Below are positions 18,050-24,871 of a DNA stretch of 64,000 nucleotides, piece after piece. The notes under the pieces are model-generated. The model searched no databases and was not told where the DNA came from. It worked only from the letters and a program-made list of their open reading frames with translations. This DNA comes from Maritimibacter fusiformis. Its GTDB lineage: Bacteria > Pseudomonadota > Alphaproteobacteria > Rhodobacterales > Rhodobacteraceae. The position numbers and the translations under genes were made by a program. Position 1 is the stretch's first letter; every line of letters begins with the position of its first letter. Location: positions 203,011-267,010 of the forward strand of contig NZ_VSIY01000005.1 of assembly GCF_008086115.1 (NCBI RefSeq), read 5' to 3'.

Positions 18050-18823
18050 ATGGCCCAAGCCTCAAAACAGCAACCGGCACCGGTCGCACTCGTTCGGGTT
18101 CACCCGCGCGGCTTCGACGTCGCGGCGATGACCAGGCTGTCGGAAGTCGGAAAACTGAAAACCCTCGAGGCGTTTCGGGAGGTTGGCGCAGCGGCGCTGG
18201 ATGCGCCTTGCCCCGTCCAGCGGGCCGTCGGGCTCTTGATCACCGAGGCGGTGAAGCAAGATCGTCTTGGTGACCTGACGGCCGCGCTCGGCCTTAATGT
18301 GCGCGGCCGCCCCGCGGCGACCGACGACCTCAACCTGTCACGCCGCAACGCTTATCTGCGGCAAGCGCGGGCCGCGGTCCCAGCCTGGCGCGACGCCCCA
18401 AAATATGCCGCGGCGGCGATGATGTGCGAAAACTTCGACAGGTACGCCGCGTCCGGGTGGCGCCATGACCGGGACCGGCCGGGACCGCCATCAGCGGCTC
18501 CGCGCCGTTATTGGCACGCAATCCTGCAGATGGGCGTGTCCGTGCCGCGCTCGCGCCAGCTCGCCGACATTCTGGACGCCCACGACAGTCAGCCTGGGAA
18601 AATCTATCGCAGTCACCTAGGCGTTTTAATTGCGATCAACGCGGCCGATGTTTTCAGCATCGAAAGGAGACGACGACGACATGGAACTCGACAGCAAGAA
18701 CCGCTTGGCGCACCTCAAGCGACTGCGCGACGCGAAATATTCGGAGTTGCGCGCCGCGACAGACTTCACGCGCGACATTTTTCGGCGGCACGCCGAACTT
18801 CAGATCGAGATCGGCCGTCTTGA
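18050..18823 (+). CDS. Hypothetical protein of the element; 3' end overlaps the next gene
   Basis: A 257-residue frame starting directly after the preceding stop. Residues 1-205 look like a normal soluble protein (helical; KLKTLEAFREVGAAAL; RSRQLADILDAHDSQPGK). The last ~48 residues, very rich in Arg, lie over the next gene in another frame and read like out-of-frame translation. The original C-terminus may have been lost by a frameshift near 18660-18680, or the overlap may be genuine. Family not recognised. Confidence 0.55.
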   Translation: MAQASKQQPAPVALVRVHPRGFDVAAMTRLSEVGKLKTLEAFREVGAAALDAPCPVQRAVGLLITEAVKQDRLGDLTAALGLNVRGRPAATDDLNLSRRNAYLRQARAAVPAWRDAPKYAAAAMMCENFDRYAASGWRHDRDRPGPPSAAPRRYWHAILQMGVSVPRSRQLADILDAHDSQPGKIYRSHLGVLIAINAADVFSIERRRRRHGTRQQEPLGAPQATARREIFGVARRDRLHARHFSAARRTSDRDRPS

Positions 18824-19130
18824 GGCCGTGACCGTCCCTCCGCACGTTCGGCAACACCACGAGGACACCATCGCTGCGAAGCGGAAGATGATCGCCGCGT
18901 TGGCCGCCGAGAAGGCCGAGGCGACGACGCACCAAGACGCCGCCAGCGATGCGTGGAGCGCGGCCGCCCAACTCTTCGAGAGTTGCCACAAGTACGCGTC
19001 GAAGCACGGCCTCCCGCTGCCTGGCGGCGACCGGTCCGACAATGCCGTTCGCTGCTGGGATCCGATGAGCGGCCGCGACGCGGGGGGTTCCGAAATGTTG
19101 AGCCTCGCTTCTGAGGGGGATGCCCGATGA
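18681..19130 (+). CDS. Hypothetical coiled-coil protein of the element
   Basis: A 149-residue protein, mostly long charged helices with heptad-like spacing (NRLAHLKRLRDAKYSELRAA; HAELQIEIGRLEAV; AAKRKMIAALAAEKAEATT), so probably a coiled coil. ATG 18681 is preceded by AAAGGAGA about 11 nt upstream; a frame extension to 18630 exists but has no better signal. Its end overlaps the next start by ATGA. Function unknown. Confidence 0.6.
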   Translation: MELDSKNRLAHLKRLRDAKYSELRAATDFTRDIFRRHAELQIEIGRLEAVTVPPHVRQHHEDTIAAKRKMIAALAAEKAEATTHQDAASDAWSAAAQLFESCHKYASKHGLPLPGGDRSDNAVRCWDPMSGRDAGGSEMLSLASEGDAR

Positions 19131-19720
19131 TCTTGGAACGCCTGAGCAAGTCGCTCAAAAAGTCTCGGAGCGCCATCGCCGACGTCCATGGTGGCCTTGG
19201 CGAAATCCGGTCCCGCATTGATGAACTCCGCGATCAGCGCGACGCCATCGAGAGCCGCCCGCTTCCCCTCGCCAGCGTCGAAAGAGAGGTCGATGCATGG
19301 CTGGATACCACCGTCGCCAACGCCGTCACGGCACTCCCGGTCAACCGGTTCGCAACCCCAAAGGAACGCAGGCGTGGTGAACCGGATTTTGAACTTCCTC
19401 TGCCGCTGCGTCATGGAGCGAACACGCCCGACGCGGGGCCGGCAGTGGGTATACTTCTCGGCCTTCTGGTGGCGACCAACCGCGAGGCCTTCAAAATGAT
19501 CTTGCTCGGCCGCCTCGGCGACTATTACGAGAACCGTGAAGGCATCGAACCGAGCGCCGCGGCGGATTTGATTTCTGAAATCGACAACGAGATTTGGAGC
19601 CTCGAACACGATGAAGAATTTCTCATTCGGGATGCTGAGGCCGCCGGCCTCGAGCTGCAGCGCCGCCCCGATGCTAATCCTGAAATTGTGCTGCTCGCCG
19701 ACAGCGAGCAAGCCACATGA
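19127..19720 (+). CDS. Hypothetical protein with N-terminal coiled coil
   Basis: A 197-residue protein. Residues 1-45 are a charged helix (MILERLSKSLKKSRSAIADV; EIRSRIDELRDQRDAIE); about residues 105-125 form a hydrophobic helix (GPAVGILLGLLVATNREAF); an acidic tail follows. Phage proteins with this look are often scaffold- or chaperone-like, but I cannot assign a family. It is translationally coupled (ATGA) to the preceding coiled-coil gene. Confidence 0.6.
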   Translation: MILERLSKSLKKSRSAIADVHGGLGEIRSRIDELRDQRDAIESRPLPLASVEREVDAWLDTTVANAVTALPVNRFATPKERRRGEPDFELPLPLRHGANTPDAGPAVGILLGLLVATNREAFKMILLGRLGDYYENREGIEPSAAADLISEIDNEIWSLEHDEEFLIRDAEAAGLELQRRPDANPEIVLLADSEQAT

Positions 19721-19857
19721 CCTGCGCCGCTGATCATAGGGCGGCGCACGCAAGAGATTGCGGGGGTGGGTTGACCCTCGTGATGAACGTTCAGGGATTG
19801 GTCCTCCCGGACGTTTGGCCCGCAACGGACCTCACGCACGCTTCATGTGCGACGCGA

Positions 19858-19890
19858 GGGGGTGGGGTGATACTTATGCGCCTCGCCCCC
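19858..19890 (+). other. Possible GC stem-loop between the early genes and the virion-like genes
   Basis: GGGGGTGGGG (19858-19867) can pair with CCTCGCCCCC (19881-19890), with two G-U pairs and a 13-nt loop. It lies in the 195-bp gap between the coiled-coil gene and the GpZ-like gene. No T-run follows, so a Rho-independent terminator is not supported; it could still mark a module boundary. Confidence 0.3.
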
Positions 19891-19915
19891 AACCGTGCGG
19901 CGTGAGGGAACCGAC

Positions 19916-20461
19916 ATGGCAGGGATGAAGATAGTCCGCGAACTCGACCGCAACCGCATCATGTACGAGGAGATGATCAAACGCTTCGGCGAGAAAACTG
20001 CGATCACGGCCTACCGCCGGGCGCTCGATCAAGAAGGCAAAAAGACCAATACTGCCATCAAGAATACGTTGGTTAAGCAGACCAGCATCAAGAAGGGAGA
20101 GGTCAACAAGTCCATCAGCTTCATCGGACCCAGCCGCGACAACCTATCCTTCAAGATCGTCGGCACCGGACGGCATCGCGGCTTGCGCAACTTCGGAGCA
20201 GTGCAGTTCAGCTACGGTGTTCGGGTGAAGGATATGTGGGGGAAAAAGCAACGAAAATTCAAATCGGCCTTCATCGTTCCGAGGCTCAATGCTCATGCCT
20301 TCGTTCGAACCGGATCGGCTCGCTTCCCCATCCGCGTCATGTACGGACCGTCGATCCCGAAGGAGTTGGTCAAGGACGAGGCCAGGGACGTATTCGACGA
20401 AGCACTGCCCAACTTGCACATAGCGGCGATCGAAAAGCTGAAACAGGCTCTCAAGGTATGA
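19916..20461 (+). CDS. Phage minor tail protein Z-like (GpZ family)
   Basis: A 181-residue basic protein. The order KTAITAYRRALDQEGKKTNT, KQTSIKKGEVNKSISF, then KSAFIVPRLNAHAFVRTGS and RFPIRVMYGPSIPKEL matches the lambda GpZ/minor-tail-Z family as I know it (Thr/Lys-rich helix, Phe-Val-Arg and PI-x-x-x-YGPSIP signatures). Lambda GpZ works in the last steps of tail assembly and DNA entry. I chose ATG 19916 for its GAGGGA Shine-Dalgarno; GTG 19895 is also in frame. A lone tail gene in an element without other tail genes is unusual. Confidence 0.7.
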   Translation: MAGMKIVRELDRNRIMYEEMIKRFGEKTAITAYRRALDQEGKKTNTAIKNTLVKQTSIKKGEVNKSISFIGPSRDNLSFKIVGTGRHRGLRNFGAVQFSYGVRVKDMWGKKQRKFKSAFIVPRLNAHAFVRTGSARFPIRVMYGPSIPKELVKDEARDVFDEALPNLHIAAIEKLKQALKV

Positions 20462-20706
20462 TGGCACACCCTGCACTCACCTCGGTCTGGATCGACGCAC
20501 GGGCGCTGCAAGGTCGTCAAGAGCGCCTGTGGTTTTGGCGGGCGCTGGGGTCGTGGAGAGCGCAAGTGGCACCTGCCCGGCCCGCATGGCGTGCGGGCGA
20601 CCCCCACCCCCAAGGGACCGTATCGTGCCGCGCTGCGGCGCGGGGCCGCCGCCGCCCGATATGTGGCTGTTTTTTTATTTTTGAAAAACCGGGTGGAGTT
20701 TACTGA
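20458..20706 (+). CDS. Small hypothetical protein between the GpZ-like and terminase genes
   Basis: An 82-residue Arg/Trp-rich protein (TSVWIDARALQGRQERLWFW). Its reality is supported mainly by coupling: the start overlaps the GpZ-like stop (ATGA) and the stop overlaps the terminase start (TGATG). The 3' part (about 20660-20690) runs through a T-rich stretch that is unusual for this genome. No family recognised. It may be the remnant of a longer gene. Confidence 0.45.
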   Translation: MMAHPALTSVWIDARALQGRQERLWFWRALGSWRAQVAPARPAWRAGDPHPQGTVSCRAAARGRRRPICGCFFIFEKPGGVY

Positions 20707-21257
20707 TGGCGAGCACAGCGAAGACAGAGAAGCGGGGAAAGCCCGCTGCCGCAAAATCGGAAAATGTTGGCGAAAAAACGGTTGGCATTCGCGAGGCCGC
20801 ATCGCTGCTGAACCGAAGCACGCAGTGGGTTCACAAGCTCGTCGCGGCTGGATTTGTGGAAAAGGTGGGGCGAGGCCAGTACCGGATATCGGACATCACC
20901 TCGGGGACCGTCGCCTATTACGAAGACCTTCTGCAGAAGTCCTCGAAGTCCGCCACGTCGAACCGAGTTTCGGAGGCTCGGGCGGCTGAAATCGAGTTGC
21001 GCACGGCCGAGCGGCGGCGCGAGTTGATCCCGCAAGAAGAGGCGATCGCAGCGATGGACCTGGTGGTCGGCAAGGTGGCGGAAACACTCTCTGGCCTACC
21101 GGCCCGGATCACTAGGGACTTGGTGCTGCGCAGGAAAATCGAGGCGGCAGTCCATGCCGGTCGAAAGGAAATCGCAGACGCGCTCGCCGAACTATCCGGC
21201 TTTGTTGAAGCGGGCGGCGACCTTCCTGCAACCGACACCGAGGATGACCCCAAATGA
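20706..21257 (+). CDS. Phage terminase small subunit, Nu1-like
   Basis: A 183-residue protein with an N-terminal winged helix (VGIREAASLLNRSTQWVHKL; VEKVGRGQYRISDI) and a helical arm (SEARAAEIELRTAERRRELIPQEEA) followed by LVVGKVAETLSGLPARI, the organisation of Nu1/GpNu1-type small terminase subunits that recognise the packaging site. No large terminase gene is found in the element. Phage satellites characteristically keep only a small terminase to redirect a helper phage's packaging motor to their own DNA; that reading is inference here. TGATG and ATGA overlaps couple it to both neighbours. Confidence 0.8.
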   Translation: MASTAKTEKRGKPAAAKSENVGEKTVGIREAASLLNRSTQWVHKLVAAGFVEKVGRGQYRISDITSGTVAYYEDLLQKSSKSATSNRVSEARAAEIELRTAERRRELIPQEEAIAAMDLVVGKVAETLSGLPARITRDLVLRRKIEAAVHAGRKEIADALAELSGFVEAGGDLPATDTEDDPK

Positions 21258-21388
21258 GATTTTGGCGCAGCGCAGCATCGGTCAAGCTTACCGTCCCGAT
21301 CGAGGCCAGCGTGCGCAAGGCGATGAACGACGAGGTGCGGGAGACCTTCCAAGGTATCTTTGCCGATACCGGCTTACGCTTTGTATAG
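21254..21388 (+). CDS. Small hypothetical ORF (44 aa)
   Basis: Starts at an ATGA overlap with the terminase stop and ends at TAG; contains SVKLTVPIEASVRKAMNDEV. It is immediately followed by the AGGAG Shine-Dalgarno of the next gene. It could be a real coupled microprotein or the stump of a longer virion gene. No family recognised. Confidence 0.35.
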   Translation: MRFWRSAASVKLTVPIEASVRKAMNDEVRETFQGIFADTGLRFV

Positions 21389-21399
21389 GAGAAAATGAC

Positions 21400-21984
21400 T
21401 TGACAAACCAAAACACCAAGACCCGCCCGGCCAGCCAAGCCGCGTCTGGCGATGACGCCGACGCCCACGCCTTTAGGGCCAGGGCCGCGGCGATCATGCG
21501 CTCCAAGTATGCCGTCACGCGCCCCAAGCAGGCGCTCATGCTCGCGCTGGGCACCACCCTAAGCCACGACGATGCCTGCGCGGCGTTGGCCGCCATGAAG
21601 TCGGACAGCGCCGAGGTGAACAGCGCGGTGCTGGTGGATCCGGGCGCCATAGCTGCCCTTCCCAAGGCGGCGCGGCAGGAGCGTGGCCGGCTGGTCGCGA
21701 TACTGACCTGCTCAGAGGCCGAGGGCCGAGCCACGCAGGCGGCGGCGCTGGCGTTCGACACACTTGCGACCGTTGAACAGGCGATCGCGGTCATGGCGAC
21801 GATGCCCCGGACCGAGCGCTACATGACCATCGCGGAGCGCGCGGCCGGCGAGCCGGAGTTCGGCGCAGATTTCAGCGACCACTGGTCGGCGGGCGGAGAC
21901 AGGGTTGGCGCCGCCTGGGATCGAGCGATTGCCAACAGCAAAGCGGCCCACCGAAACAGCGTAGAAAAGGAGAACGCCAAATGA
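21400..21984 (+). CDS. Fragment resembling the C-terminal tail of a phage head-maturation protease
   Basis: A 194-residue protein from a TTG start with AGGAG 8 nt upstream. The stretch around residues 105-135 (RQERGRLVAILTCSEAEGRA, then LAFDTLATVEQAIAVMA) resembles the helical tail common in ClpP/S49-type prohead proteases. No protease fold or catalytic Ser/His/Asp region is present, so if the similarity is right only the non-catalytic tail survives, or it was recruited for another job. The stop overlaps the next start (ATGA). Family assignment is tentative. Confidence 0.5.
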   Translation: MTNQNTKTRPASQAASGDDADAHAFRARAAAIMRSKYAVTRPKQALMLALGTTLSHDDACAALAAMKSDSAEVNSAVLVDPGAIAALPKAARQERGRLVAILTCSEAEGRATQAAALAFDTLATVEQAIAVMATMPRTERYMTIAERAAGEPEFGADFSDHWSAGGDRVGAAWDRAIANSKAAHRNSVEKENAK

Positions 21985-22349
21985 CGACAATGACCCAATC
22001 GACCCCCGAAGATCTGAGCAATGTAGGTGAAGACCCGATACTCCCACTGTATCGCCAATGGGTTGCCGCACGGGATGAATGGCACCGCTACGTTGGCTTG
22101 CCCGGCAACGAAAACTGAGACCTGCCGGAAAGCAAAGCCGCCGAAGCACAGGAAAATGCGGCGTTCTGGGAGATGATCGAGATGACCCCGACCAGCATGG
22201 AGGGGATCGCGGCGCTGATCCACGTGTTGTGGAGTTTGGAAGGTCCAAAATTGGCACCCGTCAACGTGGAGGCGAACCACCCGAACTGCAAGCTGATGGG
22301 TGCCATCTGGCGGTATGCCTCCGGGCAAAACGGGCTGCCGCCCCGCTAA
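21981..22349 (+). pseudogene. Hypothetical phage gene interrupted by one in-frame TGA
   Basis: Read from ATG 21981 the frame gives 45 residues (LYRQWVAARDEWHRYVGLPG then NEN) and stops at TGA 22116-22118. The same frame continues without interruption for 76 more codons (DLPESKAAEAQENAAFWEMI; MTPTSMEGIAALIHVLWSLE) to TAA 22347-22349. Composition and style are continuous across the stop, so this was one gene of about 121 residues broken by a point nonsense mutation, unless the stop is read through. No re-initiation site is obvious. Family unknown to me; I have the impression of similar proteins in rhodobacterial prophages. Confidence 0.7.
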
Positions 22350-22387
22350 CCCAAAGATGCCAACACCCTGACGAAGGAGATGGACCA

Positions 22388-22669
22388 TTGATCACCGGCA
22401 GCCGCGCCCCGCAACAGCTCGAGCTCGCGCGCACCTTCGCCGCGGCATCGCATCCCGGTCGCTGGTATTCGGAGCAGCGCTGGCCGATCGGTTGGAGGGC
22501 GCAGTTAACCGATGACCCGCCCTACAACGCGACCCAGCGCGACGGCGAGCAGGTTGTCCGCTCGATCTCCGGTACGACGATCCGGCTTCGGAATGTCCGC
22601 CGCGTGCCTGACGAGGTGCGCGGCACGGGCATCGATGCGATACGGACCGCACTGTTCGCTGAGCCATGA
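22388..22669 (+). CDS. Hypothetical protein of the element
   Basis: A 93-residue protein. The TTG start is supported by a strong AAGGAGA exactly 7 nt upstream. Contains SGTTIRLRNVRRVPDEVRGT; the first half is rich in aromatic residues (HPGRWYSEQRWPIGWRAQL). No family recognised. It ends 9 bp before the next start. Confidence 0.5.
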   Translation: MITGSRAPQQLELARTFAAASHPGRWYSEQRWPIGWRAQLTDDPPYNATQRDGEQVVRSISGTTIRLRNVRRVPDEVRGTGIDAIRTALFAEP

Positions 22670-22678
22670 GGTTTGCAA

Positions 22679-23077
22679 ATGTTGAACCTCTCCCCCGAAA
22701 TCAGCATCAAGATCGCAAAGCTGATCCCGCGCCTTGCCTCGCCCTATGAAAGCGAAGTGCTCGCGACTGTCGAAGCGATCCGGCGCACGCTCGACCGGGC
22801 CGAGCTGTCCCTGCACGATCTCGCCGCCCGCCTATGCGCGCCTGAACCCGTCCAGATCCGCGCCCAGCCCAAGCCGGAGCCCGCGCCCGATCACGATGCC
22901 GACTCGCTGCTTGCCAAGGCGATGTGGCTGCGCGACCACGCCCAGGACGATCTGACCGCGAACCAAGCCGCGTTTGTGGCCACCGCGATCCGGATGCTCG
23001 GAGCCGGGCAGAGCCTTTCGGTCAAACAAATCGGCTGGCTCTACGGACTATGCACAATGCATGGCCACGAGGCCTGA
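22679..23077 (+). CDS. Hypothetical protein of the element
   Basis: A 132-residue protein with an N-terminal helical part (SPEISIKIAKLIPRLASPYE), a Pro/Glu linker (PEPVQIRAQPKPEPAPD) and a C-terminal helical domain (LTANQAAFVATAIRMLGAGQ, then LSVKQIGWLYGL). The C-terminal pattern resembles short domains found at the end of some phage DNA-metabolism proteins, but I cannot name it. GAGG lies 7 nt before the ATG. Confidence 0.55.
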   Translation: MLNLSPEISIKIAKLIPRLASPYESEVLATVEAIRRTLDRAELSLHDLAARLCAPEPVQIRAQPKPEPAPDHDADSLLAKAMWLRDHAQDDLTANQAAFVATAIRMLGAGQSLSVKQIGWLYGLCTMHGHEA

Positions 23078-23136
23078 CCTCCAAGAGTTGCGTGCCCACC
23101 GTTTCCGCTGGTATCCATCAGGCGGGAGGTACGCGC

Positions 23137-23400
23137 ATGGATTTCAAAACCGAGCCAGAGTGGGCGGCCGCACTGGTCGCCGTGATTGACGAGCAGGTCG
23201 ACGCGATCGTGAACCTGCCGTTCCGAACGCCGGACGAAGAGAAACTTTGTGCAGAGCTCCGCCGTCGTGCCATCGAGCTCCAACATTGGGCAAGGATTAT
23301 TCGGCGGGGGGTAGAGTTCAAGGAAATGCAGCGCGAGAACGCGACCCTCCGGCGGCAGGTGAACCGACTGGAAAACGCACGGCCCGACCCCCACGGATAG
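23137..23400 (+). CDS. Small hypothetical coiled-coil protein
   Basis: An 87-residue protein starting at ATG 23137 with GGGAGG upstream. The C-terminal half (VEFKEMQRENATLRRQVNRL) has leucine-zipper-like spacing, suggesting a dimer. The N-terminal half is acidic (EPEWAAALVAVIDEQVDAIV). Function unknown. About 270 bases without a convincing gene follow, up to the ParB-like fragment. Confidence 0.5.
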   Translation: MDFKTEPEWAAALVAVIDEQVDAIVNLPFRTPDEEKLCAELRRRAIELQHWARIIRRGVEFKEMQRENATLRRQVNRLENARPDPHG

Positions 23401-23567
23401 CGGCAAGCCCAAGGACGCGCTGCGCGGGCCGCTGGCGGGCGTGTCGGCTGTCTGCGTGGTCGGGGGCGGAAACGGGTGGCAGGCCGCCTGTGCGGCGCTC
23501 CGTGGGCCTGCTGGACCCCGGCCCCTTCCTTCCATTCCCCGCGCCCCGGTCCACCGCCGCATCCGCT

Positions 23568-23608
23568 GTTGAGACCTGATCATTCCGCCAATTGGCGGAT
23601 TGGTCGCT
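23568..23608 (-). repeat. 41-bp palindrome-centred repeat, copy A (inverted)
   Basis: On the minus strand these 41 bases match 24415-24455 with 4 mismatches, all at or just beyond the palindrome. The shared core reads AGCGACCAATCCGC, the AATT-centred dyad, then CGGAATGATCAGGTCTC. The perfect 16-bp palindrome within this copy is 23584-23599. Confidence 0.75.
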
Positions 23609-24439
23609 AGGTCTGCCCCTCCGCATATTCGCCAGTCGCGCCGCCGCGCGCGCGGGTTACGGGCTGGTGGCAATGTTCGGGCGACATTTTGTCACCTCAC
23701 CACCGCCCCGCGCCCCTTGGCAGGTTGCATGGGCGTTGAACGGCCAGCGCCGCGACCTGAACGACGCACAGCGATACATGATCTGGGCCGACTGCGCCAA
23801 GGGTGATGAAGCATGGCAGGCAGAACAGAAGCGCATTCAGGATGCTGCGAACAGGGCTAGGGCCGAAGCGGCGAAGGCACAGCACAAGGTCAGCAAACCG
23901 TGGGCCGGTGAAGGAAAGCCAGTTGATGGTGACCCCACAAATTGTGGGGCGACCATAGTAGACAGCCCGGAGCCTAAGCCCGATCCGAAGGCAAAGTCTG
24001 GCGCTTCCGAGCGTAAAGCCGAAGCCGCTGGTGTTACCCGAAAAACCGTTGATATGGCCGAGGCGCTGACCAACAAGCGACCTGACCTGGCCGAGCAAGT
24101 GCGCGCCGGTAAGATGACGCTTTCCAGCGCGACGACGCGGCTAGCGAATATGCGGAAGGAGGACACACCGGTCCAGAACCGTTCGGTAAATTTGCCGAAC
24201 GGACAAGCCTAGCGCCTAATCCGCCAATTGGCGGAATTACCAAGTCACGACGGATGGCGCCGGCTCGAATATGCGGAGGGGGCGGCCTAGTGAAAATTCC
24301 GCAAATTTGCGGAAAAACCAGTCTCTAACTCCGACGCCGCCTCGATTATGAAGCGGGGCGACAACCAGCATCGGCAAATTTGCCGACTTCTGAGCCATCC
24401 CTGTCGCAGCGCGCAGCGACCAATCCGCAAAATTGCGGA
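23584..24439. repeat. Cluster of seven AATT-centred palindromes
   Basis: Seven related dyads in 856 bp: 23584-23599 TCCGCCAATTGGCGGA; 23933-23949 CCCCACAA-A-TTGTGGGG; 24179-24202 (24 bp, one mismatched pair); 24220-24235 (identical to the first); 24297-24314 TTCCGCAAATTTGCGGAA; 24371-24386 TCGGCAAATTTGCCGA; 24424-24439 (AA centre). Several are followed by similar sequence (CGACGGATGnCGCCGnCTCGA). They surround and enter the ParB-like fragment. They could be centromere-like or regulatory sites, or a mobile palindromic unit. Confidence 0.8.
23673..24212 (+). CDS. ParB-like protein lacking its N-terminal domain (probable fragment)
   Basis: A frame of 179 residues from ATG 23673 (open back to 23592 without a good start signal). 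SLNxHRR-like ALNGQRRDLNDAQRYMIWAD and the C-terminal KAEAAGVTRKTVDMAEALTN followed by LAEQVRAGKMTLSSATTRLA are the central and helical parts of phage/plasmid ParB-type proteins. The usual N-terminal ParB/Srx nuclease-like domain is missing; its place is taken by the palindromic repeat at 23568-23608. Two further palindromes lie in the coding region, one next to the stop codon. It may be a truncated gene or a short DNA-binding remnant. Confidence 0.5.
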   Translation: MFGRHFVTSPPPRAPWQVAWALNGQRRDLNDAQRYMIWADCAKGDEAWQAEQKRIQDAANRARAEAAKAQHKVSKPWAGEGKPVDGDPTNCGATIVDSPEPKPDPKAKSGASERKAEAAGVTRKTVDMAEALTNKRPDLAEQVRAGKMTLSSATTRLANMRKEDTPVQNRSVNLPNGQA

Positions 24440-24455
24440 ATGATCAGGTCTCGAC
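24415..24455 (+). repeat. 41-bp palindrome-centred repeat, copy B
   Basis: Direct-strand partner of the inverted copy at 23568-23608 (4 mismatches in 41 bp). The similarity to the units at 24220 and 24297 continues downstream for about 30 more bases. Together with copy A it brackets the ParB-like fragment and the other palindromes. Confidence 0.75.
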
Positions 24456-24577
24456 GGATGACGCCGCCTCGATGCTTAGCGTCGGAACGCGCTCCGTCGA
24501 GCGCGCCCGCAAGGTCCACGTCCCGGCCGCGATGCTGAAATTGCGCTAAACCGCATTTGTCGCTGGCCTTCTTTTGC

Positions 24578-24587
24578 GCTATATAGC
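24578..24587. promoter_or_regulatory. Palindrome upstream of the toxin-antitoxin pair, likely operator/promoter
   Basis: GCTATATAGC is a perfect 10-bp dyad 36 bp before the toxin start and includes a TATATA-like -10. An XRE-type antitoxin binding here would autoregulate the operon, which is usual for such modules. Confidence 0.5.
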
Positions 24588-24623
24588 ATAGCAACGTGGC
24601 GCTGCTCCACCGAAGGAAAACCG

Positions 24624-24860
24624 ATGCAGATCGCCTACACGAACGTCGCGCGGAAAGGGCTCAAGCAGATGCCTGCCAAGGACCGCGCGGCGCTGATCGC
24701 CAAGCTGGAAGCCTACGCAGCAACCGGAGAGGGCGACGTGAAGCGACTGGTCGGGAGCGAATACTTCCGACTGCGGCACCGGGACTGGCGCGCGATCTTT
24801 GAGGTCGAGGATGGCGTGTTGGTGATCCGGGTGGCGCACCGCCGCGAGGTCTACAAGTGA
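24624..24860 (+). CDS. RelE/HigB-type toxin of a toxin-antitoxin module
   Basis: A 78-residue basic protein with the RelE/ParE superfamily fold signature: KGLKQMPAKDRAALIAKLEA, VKRLVGSEYFRLRHRDWRAI, then FEVEDGVLVIRVAHRREVYK. The conserved R-x-G-x-[YF]-R-x-R-x-[GD]-x-R-[AV]-type segment and the terminal HRREVY strand are present. The family comprises ribosome-dependent mRNA interferases (RelE/HigB) and gyrase poisons (ParE); the sequence alone does not decide. GAAGGA precedes the ATG. Toxin-first order with an XRE antitoxin resembles higBA. Confidence 0.85.
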   Translation: MQIAYTNVARKGLKQMPAKDRAALIAKLEAYAATGEGDVKRLVGSEYFRLRHRDWRAIFEVEDGVLVIRVAHRREVYK

Positions 24861-24871
24861 AGGAGGGCCTG

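Noticed and set aside
19717..19905. 62-codon frame starting at an ATGA overlap after the coiled-coil gene
   Set aside because: Cysteine-rich, low-complexity product running through a possible stem-loop; the overlap alone is too weak as evidence.
22116..22118. Selenocysteine codon
   Set aside because: No plausible SECIS-like hairpin was seen right after the TGA and the protein does not look like a redox enzyme; a nonsense mutation is simpler.
23584..24439. Rho-independent terminators
   Set aside because: The dyads have AT centres without loops and no T-runs, and seven in a row inside and around a gene do not fit terminators.
23568..24455. CRISPR array
   Set aside because: The repeats are palindromic units of unequal spacing that diverge in their centre, and no cas genes are near.
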